Shown here: piece by piece, positions 49,679 through 59,832 of the stretch
Numbering within the stretch: the first letter of the stretch is position 1
Layout of the letters: each line of letters opens with the position of its first letter
DNA from: Chelydra serpentina
Taxonomy: Eukaryota > Chordata > Testudines > Chelydridae
Reading direction: 5' to 3'
Length of the DNA: 64,000 nucleotides
Assembly: GCA_037349315.1 (NCBI GenBank)
Contig: JBAIAC010000019.1
Coordinates: forward strand, 21,620,001 to 21,684,000
Translations under genes and position numbers: made by a program
The notes under the pieces: generated by a model
Told to the model about the DNA's origin: nothing
The model's input: the letters and a program-made list of their open reading frames with translations, nothing else
Database searches by the model: none

Positions 49679-49895
49679 TTAGGGCTGGTCTACACTACAC
49701 AGTTAGGCCAACATATGGCAGCTTATGTCGACCTAATTATGTCAGTGTCTACACTATCAGCCTTCTTCCCACCGATGTAAGTGCCCTACTACATCGACAT
49801 AATAACTCCTCCTCCACAAGAGGTGTAAGGCTTATCTTGGTGTAGTTAGGGCGATGCAGCATCTGTGTAGACACTGCATCCCTTGCATCGGCTGT

Positions 49896-49933
49896 CTTGT
49901 CAATTTCACGGCAGGAGCTGTGAAATTGACAAG
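49896..49933. repeat. 38-bp hairpin
   Basis: CTTGTCAATTTCAC and GTGAAATTGACAAG-type arms pair around a 10-base loop. The same arm sequence forms the hairpin at 50167-50207. Confidence 0.85.
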
Positions 49934-50166
49934 AAAGCCCCCACTCCAGGTTGGACCCTGCTCCCAGCTGGGAGCCGGATTGAGAAGCCCTGGGGCATCT
50001 CCCCCCACTCCCAAACTGGAGCCAAAGCCCAGGCGGCTTTGGACCCCACTCTCAGCTGGGATCCTGAGCGAGAAGCGGGGTCGGCTTCAGACCCCGCTCT
50101 CAGCTGGGAGCTGGGATGAGAAGCCTGAGTGGCCCCCTGCCTGCTCCCCATCAGGAACCCGGCAGC

Positions 50167-50207
50167 CTTGTCAATTTCATAGCTCAGTGAGCCATGAAAT
50201 TGACAAG
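50167..50207. repeat. 41-bp hairpin
   Basis: CTTGTCAATTTCAT and ATGAAATTGACAAG arms around a loop with 'agctcagtgagcc'. Second copy of the hairpin at 49896, about 270 bp away, suggesting internal duplication of the element. Confidence 0.85.
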
Positions 50208-50644
50208 GCTGCCTGGCTCCCAGCAGGGAGTGGTCAGGAGCAGGGGTCCGAGAAGCCAGAATAGCTGGATCCTGCTTCCCAGTGGCAAGAAGCCCCTGGT
50301 GGCTTCCTCCTTCTCGCAGCAGGAAATGCGGTGCGGGGGGAAAGAAACCCGGGCGGCTTCCCCCTGCTCCTGGAGGGAGGAAGGGGGGCTGGGGGAGGGC
50401 AGCCTGCTGGAAGCCCAGGAGCCTGTGAGGAAGCCAGGCTCCTGGCAGGGAGCTGCCAGCGTAGTGAAGAGACCAACTCTCAGCTCCCCACACTGCCCCT
50501 CTTAGGTCGGTGGAAGTGCTCCTGGTGAGGACGCGCACAACCAACTCAAGGAGGGTAGTGTGGACATGCATCACAGCTGTGCTCACTGCAGTGGCTGTAA
50601 GTCGACCTAACATAGGTCGACTCAGGTTTCAGTGTAGACATAAA

Positions 50645-53600
50645 TGGCATCCACCTTTTACTTTGGAAGACTGGGATTTTTTTGTTTGCTTTCTCTCTGC
50701 TTAACTAACAGATTCTTATATAAAAACTAACAAAGAATCATTCATGGAAATTGTACCTTGCTTTGGCAGAGGAGATCTTCTAGTTGTATTCAAACCTTTC
50801 TTTTATGAAATGACAGGTTAATGAATGAAACATTTCCAAGCCAAATATTTTGTAGTGAAGAAGATGCAGCCTGTCCCATTCAATATGGCAATGCATATGC
50901 TACTTTGTGGGCACATAAATTAATGGAATTAATGTTACTTGCTTAAATCAGATCTTACTGTAAACCCCATGTCTAATCTGTGATGTATGCAGATAAACAG
51001 GTTTACAAAGCAGTAGCATACTTTCAAAGGCACATATTACAATGTAAAAAAACCACACTACAAGACTTTACTACATACATATGTGCACACAAACATGCCT
51101 GTTATGTATTATATATAGCATGCCTAAATGCACACCAATATGTAATAACTAATATACATTTGAGATATACACACTCATATGATCTACAGACATACACAAA
51201 ATGAAATGGTGGTGATAGCCATTTAATAAACCACATTTATCATAAGACTTTGGGCAGAGTGGAGGTGAAATGGTCACTTTCCAGCGGTTCAAAAATAAAC
51301 AAACAAACAACTAAAAGCTAATTGGCATTAAAGGGAAATTGAAAATATTTTTCAGTTTTTTTTAAAATTGCTCAATGAAATACTGAAACTGAAAACTGCA
51401 AGCTTATTACATTAGGTGGGCTGGCCTGTGTCTGAGGCATCCCTTATGAAAGAATGGTTGACTGCTTCACAGATTCAATTTCATTCTGGACAGAGGTAAA
51501 ATTATTCTTTTTCAGGTAACATGACCCTACAGCTAGGGAAATCTAACAGATATGGATCAGAACACAATTTGTATTACAATATCCCAAGACATGTTGGAAG
51601 CATATTGGACTTCAATCAATGAGTTGCTTGTAAAACAAAAAACACTACCACACCAGATGAGTGAGGTACAACTACTTTATACTGTACCAAGAAAGATACC
51701 TCTTATTCGTATGGTAATTAACACCTGCTTTTACATCTATATTTTCCACCAACACCTGAAACAATTTTTTAATTAGCATCAGAAAAAAGAAAACTCGTTC
51801 TGTGACCATCTTCACAAAGGATCTGTCTCCATTAGGCTGGAAGGAATTTGCTGAACCAGTTTAAAAACCGTTGCAACATATTTCCTGCTAAAATTATTTA
51901 AACCGATATGGATGAGCCCAAACCATGTTACAAACTCTTTCAAATTGTATTATAGACTAGGTCCTAGATTAATGTTTCTGTAGCACACTGAAAAACTGTA
52001 AAGCATATATGTAATTGCTGAGCATTATTATTTGTATAACAACAGATGAAACCAATCCATCTCAGTAGATAGTATCTCATAAATGATTCATTATAATTCC
52101 TTTAACCTAAAGCCTTTTGTATTTTGCAAATCCATGAGAATAACCATTAGTAAGCTTTATGCATTACACTGGGTAAATTACCTAGTGTCTCAAATTTCAT
52201 TCAGAAGCACAGATAACATTTTGGGGAGGGGTCTGTGCCTATAATTTTCACACTGTTCCTCTTCCTCTCAAAATTGCAGACTTTCCATCACTATTGACTT
52301 CAGCTGGATTCTAAATAACATTACAAATTATTAGTAACATTTAATGCTTGTATATTTACTGTAGCCTATTAAGCTTTGACTAGCGAGGGAGAATTAGACA
52401 CATTTTATGTGCACTATTAAAAATGACTAGTGTTATTGATGCTCACTATACTCCGGTTATTATAGCCTGACACATGATGTCTGACTTATAATGCAGCATT
52501 TTAAAATACGTTTTTTTCTTTCTGTCAGTAATACTCAGTATGATGCTCTAGAGCCCCATGTAGTTCAATCAGAGTCCACAAGTTGTTCCAAGTTCTTCTC
52601 TTTACCTCTGGATCAGGCAGAATGAGCTGAGCACTAATCACAAAAACACTCCACACAGTGCATAATGTCTGTAAAGCTATACAGGGAGTTTTGAGCAAAT
52701 AAGCAGAAGCCATGGAGATCCTTCTTTGTACCTCAAAGCAGCCAGGAAGTAGGGAGAAGAGTGAAGAGAAAGGAACGATCTCTCCCATCAACAAAAACAA
52801 AGGAAGAGGAGAAGCACCGGCATTCCTTCCCCTCTGTTTACAGAGGAAAAGAAGGTATTTGATCAAATCCATTGTGATTTGAGCATATTTATTGCAAAAT
52901 CCATATTATCCACTTGCAATGTCAAGCATGACATAGAGCATGTATTTCCTTTTCGATATATATCACTACTAGGAGAGGAAAGGTATATTAATTAAAATTG
53001 AATACAATGCCTTGTTCTTGCTGAGGCACTTATTGGCCTAAAGTTTCAAAATTGATAAGGATTTTGCTTTTTCAGTTTGACAAAATGTAAAGGGCCTGAT
53101 GCTCAAAAAGTGCTGAGCACTCTGAAAACTGGGGTCCCCAAAGGTGTCAAGGTAGGCACCCACAAAAAATCAAGACACCAAAAAGCAGAAGTTATTTTTG
53201 AAAATGTAGGTCACTGTATTTAGAATCTAACAATCCACAAAAGTACAGGCAAACATACACAAGCTTTAAAAGCAGCAATATGCAGCACAAGTTGGATGGG
53301 GGTCATCTTAAACTTTGCCAGAATCTCAGGAAATTCCAAGCTAAAAACTTTACTCTGGTGGCATTAAGATAGACCATATGTATCCATAATGTAAAACAAG
53401 ATGACCGGGGAAAGGCCTTGTAGCTTACCCAAAAATGTTGCAAATTCTAACCAAATGCAGGAAAGATTGGAAATGCAGAGTTAAGGTGCCTCAAACAACC
53501 CTGCTCCCATCTCTCCTCCCACAGAAAATCATTATGAGAGAAAGCTGGAAAAAAAGGTGGGCATGCTAAAACGTATGCCTGCATACCATCCAGTTAAAAA

Positions 53601-54469
53601 ACAGATGATACAGGCCACATACCTCCATTATGCCATATAATTCTAGTGCATGTGACTAATACGTTTCATATGTTCTACTTTCATGACTACAACCAATCCT
53701 CCAATTCATCCTCCACAAAGGAAACACCACCACCATCATCTCATTTTACATTTCACATAGACATTGAATACCTAGTCAACCCCCTTCCAAATATAGGGTC
53801 CTCATAACAGGCATTAGAAATGGACTAACCATTGTAATCTTTTAATAATTGCAGTGGTTGACCAGTCTGTTAAGGAGAATATGTTAAGCCCCATACCCTC
53901 TCAAAGTTTGGATTACATATGCCATGCTATAGAAACCATAATATGGCTGCAGGCTTCTTAAAGTCCAGTTTTCCACATCAAAATCCAAAGGGTGAGGCTG
54001 TGTGCTGTGCCATGAGGTACAGCATGCACAGATGAAGGAGAAGGGGAGCAAATGTGGCTTTATGCCACTTTTGTCACCTCAGAATTCTTGGTTCGTTGCA
54101 GAGCTGATACAGCCTCCACCATAACTTAAGCAGACCAGGGACCTACTTTAAATTAAAGGAGCCCTGACTGGGTATCTCTGACTCGTTGCTCAACTATCTG
54201 CCCAGAATCTCCATACCATCCAGTCCCTCCTGTCTCAAGTCAACCTCTAATTCAGTGCATATGAGGAGCCTGCACAGGACAACCTACTGCTGTATCCTAT
54301 TGTGATAGTTCTCAAGATACCCAGGACCATGAGCCACCTTGTTACTCTTTGTCTCTAGCAAGAGGTAGCCTTGCCCATGGTGCCTGGGTGTTAGGGAGCT
54401 AATACCACCAGCCTGTTAGCCACTCAAGCACCCTTCTCTGGCAAGTTAACAATAGGTGTACCCCAGTCA
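50645..54469. other. No gene recognised
   Basis: AT-rich sequence. 53093-53215 ('gggcctgatgctcaaaaagt', 'ggcacccacaaaaaatc', 'agaagttatttttgaaaatg') is a degraded palindromic repeat. The 115-codon minus frame at 52525-52872 has no domain. Confidence 0.35.
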
Positions 54470-55020
54470 CTGAGTCCCTTTAAAGCATTCCCCTGTGATA
54501 TCCAGCCTCTGACACAGAGTACTCACAGAAATCCCAGATACTCTGCCCCCAAAGGAGCAGTTTACTCCAGTTTGCCAGTTTTACCTTAAACCACCACTCC
54601 TGGATAACACACAGAACTTGTAATAAAACAAGAGAAGGTTTATTTAAGAAAGAATAGCTATTTGACTAAAAACAAGAGAGAGTGATGGAAACAAATGGTT
54701 ACAATATAAAACAAAATCATAAAATGCAAACTAGGGCCTACACTTGTTAATAGTTAACTTTCCTCTCTGATAAAGTAGGTTTCCCAAAAAAATTTCAGTC
54801 TGTGGCAGAGCTGGCTGGCTTCACAACAACCAAACTTTCATGAAAACACCCCCGCATCTCAAGAGGTTTCTTCAGTGAATGGATACACAATGCCTCTCCC
54901 CACTCTGTGTTATACTGTAACAGTCTGTTGTCTCTAGTCATAGAAAGGGCCAGCCTCTGTCTGTTGTAATGTTCCTTTTTTACCTTCAAGTGGTTTTGAT
55001 TGTATACAGTTGTCTCTGGT
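54470..55020 (-). repeat. Probable LTR-like repeat
   Basis: On the minus strand 'aataaaccttctcttgtttt' places an AATAAA signal (complement of the TTTATT at about 54641) before a downstream region, as in a retroviral R/U5 arrangement. The plus strand shows 'gagaaggtttatttaagaaa', then 'tttgactaaaaacaagagag'. No termini fixed and no coding sequence. Confidence 0.35.
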
Positions 55021-55550
55021 GGTTTTCCATTGCTAGTCTTGGGATAGAGCAGGGTCTAGATGACTGTGTCTTACATTACATCACTGGCTAAGCGGGGAAG
55101 GGTGACAATTCCCTCCTGCTTGAATGGGCCATCATTGAGACATATTACCTCCTGCTGACTAAGTTTCACTCCAAGACCATACAGCATACTTTCAACATAG
55201 TTACATTATTTCTTAAATATTACCCTTACACACACCTCACAACAACTATGAGTCTTAATAAGTTATGAGTTTTCCCACTGACTATTTTGCATGGCACTAA
55301 AAGCAGGCAGCTTTAGACTCCAGATCCAAATGAAAAAGCAGGAGGCAGGAGTTTTCTCACACTGGAAACTACATGTAGTAAGGGAGGGCAAGAGTATTAA
55401 CCTCCTAATAAAGCATCAAGGGTCAAAACATCCTTCCAAAAGGAACTTTCAGCAGATGGAAGGCTACAAAGTGCAGGCAGGTTATGGCACTGCACTGAAA
55501 ACAAAGGCCTGAACCCCATAGAACTGGCTGAAAAAAATAATTCTGCCATT
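55021..55550. other. No feature recognised
   Basis: Ordinary sequence; nothing supported. Confidence 0.35.
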
Positions 55551-55551
55551 G

Positions 55552-56091
55552 TCAGGAATAACTCTTACATCGCCTTTTGCACATTGTTCATTGTTATGGG
55601 TTGGGTTAAACCTTGTTGTTATAGGTCAGGATAAATGTAAGGAATCCAGCGTAAGCAGGTGGCTGAAACAGTTAAGTGGCCTACACCCCAAGCACAGGTT
55701 CATGTCGCTGATAAAAACAAAAGTATATCCAAGGCCACTCAAAAATTTGAACAATGTGAGCAGGGGTCTGGCTGGGCATTGTTTGGGTAAGGGTATGTGC
55801 ATGAAACAAGCAGCACAAGCTGAAGCACCATAGAAGCAGACAGAAAAGAAAGCACCATACACAGCTTGGAAGCGCTGTGCATGGCTCTGGCCCTGGGAGA
55901 TGCCGAGAGAGAAGTTCTGGGTCAGGATGCTCACTGAAAGAGGTTTGGACCTGCAAGCAAGGGCACTATCTTCCACTGTTTGATTCTTTCTGTGTTCAGG
56001 GAAACAGGAATTTTCATATTCTTTGTAAATAAACAAAACCGCATCCAATACCTGACTCTCACTTGAACAATACCCCAAAGTTGGCTACTCA
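55552..56091 (+). repeat. Probable solo LTR-like repeat
   Basis: From TGTCAGGAATAACTC it runs about 540 bp. An AATAAA lies at 56028-56033, preceded by 'ttctttctgtgttcagggaa' and followed by a 'ccgcatccaatacctgactc' tail ending near CA. This is the shape of a terminal repeat with its polyadenylation signal. Overlapping open frames on the minus strand (55626-56078) are incidental. Target duplication not seen. Confidence 0.4.
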
Positions 56092-56183
56092 TTCAGATCA
56101 AAAAGGTGTAACATTATTTTCCTCCCTACCAAATGTAACTACCAAAAATATTTATTCTACTGTCTGCTGTATATGGAATCTAA

Positions 56184-56200
56184 GGGTATGTCTACACTAC
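56184..56200 (+). repeat. Harbinger left terminal inverted repeat
   Basis: GGGTATGTCTACACTAC pairs with the right end (inverse GGCCTGGCCTACACTAG at 61089-61105), matching mainly in the CTACACTA core. These are the expected cleavage ends for the transposase. The core is also present in the short elements at 14.8, 33.7, 44.4 and 49.7 kb. Confidence 0.85.
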
Positions 56201-56333
56201 GAGAGTAGTTCGATTTTACTTAAACCGATTTTTTGAAAGCGATATTACAAAGTCGAACGTGTGTGTCCACACTAAGCACAGTAATTCGACTTTGTGAGTC
56301 CACAGTAACGGTGCAAGCGTCGACATTCCAAGC

Positions 56334-56360
56334 GGTGCACTGTGGGTAGCTATCCCACAG
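56334..56360. promoter_or_regulatory. Subterminal palindrome, possible Myb-like protein binding site
   Basis: GGTGCACTGTGGG at 56334-56346 is repeated exactly at 60566-60578. Here it runs into the palindrome CTGTGGG-TAGCTAT-CCCACAG (56340-56360). It lies about 150 bp inside the left end and about 245 bp before the transposase start. In known Harbinger systems the Myb-like protein binds subterminal sites; that this is such a site is inference. Confidence 0.35.
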
Positions 56361-56591
56361 TTCCCGCAGTCCCCGCTGCCCATTGGAATTCTGGGTCAAG
56401 CCCCCAATGCCTGATGGGGCAAAAAATGTGTCACGGGTGGTTTTGGGTAACTGTCGTCATTCAACCCTCACATCCCCCCTCCCTCCATGAAAGCGGCGGC
56501 AGGCAATCATTTTGCGCCCTTTTCCCTTGATTGACAGCGCGGACGCCATAGCACCGCGAGCATAGAGCCCGCTGCGATCATCGCAGCAGTT

Positions 56592-57845
56592 ATGGCCGTT
56601 GTCAACACCTCGCGCCTTATCGTCCATCTTATTCAGAGGCAGATGTTGAGAAATCGGGCGAGGAGGCTACGGCAGCGCGGTGAGGACAGGGATGATGACA
56701 GGGACACAGACCTCTCTCAAAACACGGGACCCCGCAAAGTGGACGTCATGGTGGCAGTGGGTCATGTTGATGCAGTGGAACGCCGATTCTGGGCCCGGGA
56801 AACAAGCACAGACTGGTGGGACCGCATAGTGCTGCAGGTCTGGGATCAATCCCAGTGGCTGCGAAACTTTCGAATGTGTAAGAGCACTTTCCTTGAACTT
56901 TGTGAGTTGCTGTCCCCTGCCCTCAAGCACCAGGACACTAGGATGCGAGCAGCCCTGACAGTCCAGAAGCGAGTGGCCATAGCCCTCTGGAAGCTTGCAA
57001 CGCCTGACAGCTACCGGTCAGTCGCGAATCACTTTGGAGTGGGCAAATCTAGCATGGGGGTTGCTTTGATGCAAGTAGCCAATGCAATCGTGGAGCTGCT
57101 GCTATCAAAGGTAGTGACCCTGGGAAATGTGCAGGCGATAATAAATGGCTTCGCTGCGATGGGATTCCCAAACTGCGGTGGGGCTATAGACGGAACTCAC
57201 ATCCCTATCCTGGGACCGGACCACCAGGGCAGCCAGTACATTAACCGAAAGGGCTACTTTTCAATGGTGCTGCAAGCACTGGTGGATCATAAGGGACATT
57301 TCACCAACATCAACGTCGGATGGCTGGGAAAGGTTCATGACGCTCACGTTTTCAGGAACTCTGGTCTGTTTAGACGGCTGCAGGAAGGTATTTACTTCCC
57401 GGACCAGAAAATAACCGTTGAGGATGTGGAGATGCCTATAGTGATCCTTGGGGACCCAGCCTACCCGCTAATGTCCTGGCTCATGAAGCCGTACACAGGC
57501 GCCCTGGACAGTGATAAGGAGCTCTTCAACTACAGGCTGAGCAAGTGCAGAATGGTGGTGGAGTGTGCTTTCGGACGTTTGAAGGGACGCTGGAGAAGCT
57601 TACTGACTCGCTCAGATCTCAGTGAAACCAATATCCCCATTGTTATTGCAGCTTGCTGTGTGCTCCACAATCTCTGTGAGAGCAAGGGAGAGACGTTTAT
57701 GGCGGGGTGGGAGGTTGAGGCAAATCGCCTGGCCACTGATTACGCACAGCCAGACACCCGGGCGATTAGAAGAGCCCAGCGGGACGCGCTGCGCATCCGG
57801 GAAGCTTTGAAAACTAGCTTCCAGACTGACCAGGGTAACCAGTGA
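56592..57845 (+). CDS. PIF/Harbinger DDE transposase (HARBI1-like)
   Basis: 417 codons, uninterrupted. The enzyme cuts the transposon ends and joins them to TWA targets in the nucleus. N-terminal 1-60 is basic then acidic (RNRARRLRQRGEDRDDD). Residues 75-165 are a helical region with a probable helix-turn-helix (SYRSVANHFGVGKSSMGVAL, 140-159) as in this family. The DDE nuclease domain follows: D200 in GGAIDGTHI, the conserved VHDAHVF around D250, D288 in ILGDPAYP and E324 in VVECAFGRLKGRW. The D288 to E324 spacing is 35 residues, so the triad D200/D288/E324 looks complete. The length fits the family (about 350-450). The start chosen is the first ATG after a non-coding 5' region. The gene is convergent with the Myb-like gene. 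No disabling change seen. Confidence 0.95.
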   Translation: MAVVNTSRLIVHLIQRQMLRNRARRLRQRGEDRDDDRDTDLSQNTGPRKVDVMVAVGHVDAVERRFWARETSTDWWDRIVLQVWDQSQWLRNFRMCKSTFLELCELLSPALKHQDTRMRAALTVQKRVAIALWKLATPDSYRSVANHFGVGKSSMGVALMQVANAIVELLLSKVVTLGNVQAIINGFAAMGFPNCGGAIDGTHIPILGPDHQGSQYINRKGYFSMVLQALVDHKGHFTNINVGWLGKVHDAHVFRNSGLFRRLQEGIYFPDQKITVEDVEMPIVILGDPAYPLMSWLMKPYTGALDSDKELFNYRLSKCRMVVECAFGRLKGRWRSLLTRSDLSETNIPIVIAACCVLHNLCESKGETFMAGWEVEANRLATDYAQPDTRAIRRAQRDALRIREALKTSFQTDQGNQ

Positions 57846-57968
57846 CTCTTCTGTTTGTTTAACCATGAGGTGAAACTGCCCCCGTTTCTTTACCCTGTTA
57901 ATACTGCCTATCCTCTCCAATTACCAACCCCCTTCCCCCCCTTCCGACACACCTTCCTTTAAAAAGAA

Positions 57969-57974
57969 AATAAA
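57969..57974 (+). terminator. Polyadenylation signal AATAAA of the transposase gene
   Basis: AATAAA 124 bases after the stop codon, within 'aagaaaataaaggcaaca'. It lies 28 bases before the opposite-strand signal of the convergent gene, so the two 3' ends nearly overlap. Confidence 0.6.
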
Positions 57975-58002
57975 GGCAACATTGTTCAAGAAAAATGTAT
58001 TT

Positions 58003-58008
58003 TTTATT
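58003..58008 (-). terminator. Polyadenylation signal AATAAA of the Myb-like gene
   Basis: TTTATT on the plus strand is AATAAA on the minus strand, 77 bases beyond the stop codon of exon 2. Cleavage would fall near the other gene's signal at 57969. Confidence 0.6.
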
Positions 58009-58084
58009 AAGGATTTTTCAGTAAAGAGAGGGAACTATGACGGAGGCTAGGGTGGGGTGCGGGTGGAGGGAAGGAAAGGACGCT

Positions 58085-58617
58085 TCAAAACTTGGGGAAT
58101 GACAGCCTTCTGCTACTTGAGCAGTCCACAGGGGTGGACTGGTTGTTTCCACGGAGCCTGACACCCCTTGTTTTTGGGACTCTGGGTGAGAGAGCTATGG
58201 GACTTTGGGGCGGGGTAGGGCAGTTAGAGATCTCCTGCAGCGGGGCTCTGTCCTCCTGCCTCCGGTCCTGCAGAACGTCCACCAGATGCCGGAGCGTGTC
58301 CGTTTGCTCCCGCATTAGCCCAAGCAGCGCCTCAGTCACCTGCTGGTCTTCCAGCCGCCACTTATCATCGCGAGCGTCCCTCCTGTCCTCACGATCTTCC
58401 TGCCTGTTTTCACGAGCGTCCCGCCTCTCCTCCCGTTCGCTGGCTGATCGCTTGTATTGTGAAATGGTCTCTCTCCACTCACTCTGCTGTGCTACCTCAG
58501 TGCGGGAGCACTGCATGAGTTCGGAGAACATCTCGTCTCGTGTGCGTTTCTTTCGCCGCCTTATCTGTGCCAGCCTTTGGGAGGGAGATGCCGGGGGAAC
58601 CCTAGAGACAGTTGCAG
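58085..58617 (-). CDS. Harbinger Myb/SANT-like protein, exon 2 (C-terminal half)
   Basis: Exon 2 starts at 58617 after the acceptor 'tttttttcatcccatag' and ends at the stop at 58085. It enters in the phase left by exon 1, completing an Ala codon (residue 194 if the start is at 60412). Content: a basic patch RRRKKR (about 213-218), a probable nuclear localisation signal; a strongly charged Arg/Asp/Glu stretch (about 250-284); a probable coiled coil (LLGLMREQTDTLRHLVDVLQ, about 291-310); and a Ser/Pro-rich tail ending RRLSFPKF. The coiled coil may mediate dimerisation or contact with the transposase (inference). The frame also runs upstream of 58617 to 58711, but that part is intron. The plus-strand frame 58092-58628 is its shadow. 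Confidence 0.85.
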
Positions 58618-59026
58618 CTATGGGATGAAAAAAAGGGAGTGAATTCTTTACAAAGATACATTTCCCAGAACAATGAATATCGTCTTTCCCGGTGAACAAG
58701 ACCATGCACACTACCTATCACATTTGCTTTCAGTACAAGGTCGCATTTTGAATCTTTATATTGAGTGCCTCGGGTCTTGGTGTGCAGATCACACAAGCAG
58801 GGCCGGGAAACGGAATTCGGCTAGCAGGCGGACATGGTAAGCCGTAGACTTTTGGCTGCTGAAAGCTTACTTTACAGCAGCGCCCTCCTTTCCCGTTCCA
58901 AGCAGAGCTCCTACAGTTGGCCAGTTACTGCTGCGCTGTGCGTGTTAACGTGCAGCGGCAGAGACCACAGTAACCCCAGCCATCCCATTCTGTGGAATGG
59001 TCGGTTTAGCCTTCACCTGAACGCTT

Positions 59027-59352
59027 GGCTGGTTTCGGGGAAGGTCCCTGCAAGCTGCCAGCGAACCGCTCAGCATGAATGGTCCGCCTCCCCGCCCCCA
59101 CCGCGTGGCTGGTCTCAGGGAAGGTCCCTGCAAGCTGCTGGCGAACCGCTCAACATGAACGGTCCGCCTCCCCGCCCCCACCACGTGGCTGGTCTCGGGG
59201 AAGGTCCCTGCAAGCTGCCGGCGAACCGCTCAACATGAACGGTCTGCCTCCCCACCCCCACCGCGTGGCTGGTCTCGGGAAAGATCCCTGCAAGCTGCCA
59301 GCGAACTGCTCAGCAGGATTGTTCCCCCTCCTCGCCCCCACCACGTGGCTGG
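59027..59352 (+). repeat. 80-bp tandem repeat, four copies
   Basis: 'ggctggt' recurs at 59027, 59107, 59187, 59267 and (start of a partial fifth) 59347, a strict 80-bp period. Units share 'aaggtccctgcaagctgc', 'gcgaaccgctca' and 'cccccaccgcgtggctggtc'. Because 80 is not a multiple of 3, a reading frame passes through a different frame in each unit. That explains the several overlapping open frames here on both strands. Confidence 0.92.
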
Positions 59353-59431
59353 AAACCGCAGGGTAGATATTTTTAAAGGAACAGGCAAACAGTCCCCATT
59401 ATAAAATTCACCTAATTCCGACCAGGTCACC

Positions 59432-59722
59432 ATGCCTGATATCACTCTGATGAGGATTACGCAGCCAGAGAAAGACCGTATGCTGCATGAATGCCAGCAC
59501 ACACTGGGGCCGTATGCCGCCATGCTTTGTCAGGCAATGATACCGGAGTACCTGCTACTGGCCTGGCGCGGTAAAGTTTCCTACCATGGAGGACGCAATA
59601 AGGCCGCTCTCCCCAGAAACCTTCTGCAAAGGCTTTCACAGTACCTCCAGGAGAGCTTCATGGAGATGTCCCAGGAGGATTTCTGCTCTATCCCCACACA
59701 TGTTAACAGACTTTTCCAGTAG
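59432..59722 (+). CDS. Open frame of unknown function within the Harbinger (96 codons)
   Basis: Starts MPDITLMRITQPEKDRMLHE and ends HVNRLFQ. The composition looks protein-like, with predicted amphipathic helices (LLQRLSQYLQESFMEMSQED, about 64-83) and no low complexity. It lies antisense within the Myb-like gene's intron and downstream of the transposase on the same strand. I do not recognise a family. It could be a minor third product of the element, a captured fragment, or chance. Confidence 0.35.
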   Translation: MPDITLMRITQPEKDRMLHECQHTLGPYAAMLCQAMIPEYLLLAWRGKVSYHGGRNKAALPRNLLQRLSQYLQESFMEMSQEDFCSIPTHVNRLFQ

Positions 59723-59832
59723 CTGCACTGGCCACGAATGCAGCTAAAGTGCCTAGGTCAAATTAATCATTAAAAACCCATTGCTAAAATACCATGTCTA
59801 TTCTATTTAAAAGATATGTTTTGAACACTCAC

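Larger units (their letters stand above)
49682..50644. mobile_element. Long Harbinger-type non-autonomous element
   Basis: TTA (49679-49681) precedes GGGCTGGTCTACACTACAC, and the other end closes 'ggtttcagtgtagacat'. Just inside both ends is a 'gtcgacctaa' motif in opposite orientation ('ttatgtcgacctaattatgt' and 'aacataggtcgactcagg'). The roughly 960-bp body is GC-rich and holds two long hairpins and the segment shared with 45.3 kb. Long open frames on both strands (135-235 codons) have repeated 'SQLRAGS'-type words that come from internal repeats, not a protein family. Confidence 0.75.
58618..59832 (-). other. Intron of the Myb-like gene
   Basis: Donor GTGAGT at 59832-59827, acceptor CCCATAG ending at 58618 with a T-rich tract before it; 1,215 bp, phase 1. 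It holds an 80-bp tandem repeat and an open frame on the opposite strand. Confidence 0.8.

Noticed and set aside
49854..50613. Long open frames on both strands (136 and 235 codons)
   Set aside because: They lie wholly in the GC-rich interior of a Harbinger-type element, mirror each other on opposite strands and contain internal repeats; no domain.
55626..56078. 150-codon minus-strand frame with hydrophobic stretches
   Set aside because: Lies across an LTR-like repeat and in antisense to its polyadenylation signal; cysteine/phenylalanine-rich by composition.
58092..58628. 178-codon plus-strand frame
   Set aside because: Exact antisense shadow of exon 2 of the Myb-like gene; serine/arginine-rich as expected from reading that exon backwards.
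58834..59366. Several overlapping frames around the 80-bp repeat
   Set aside because: They repeat the same peptide words in shifting frames because of the tandem repeat; treated as by-products.
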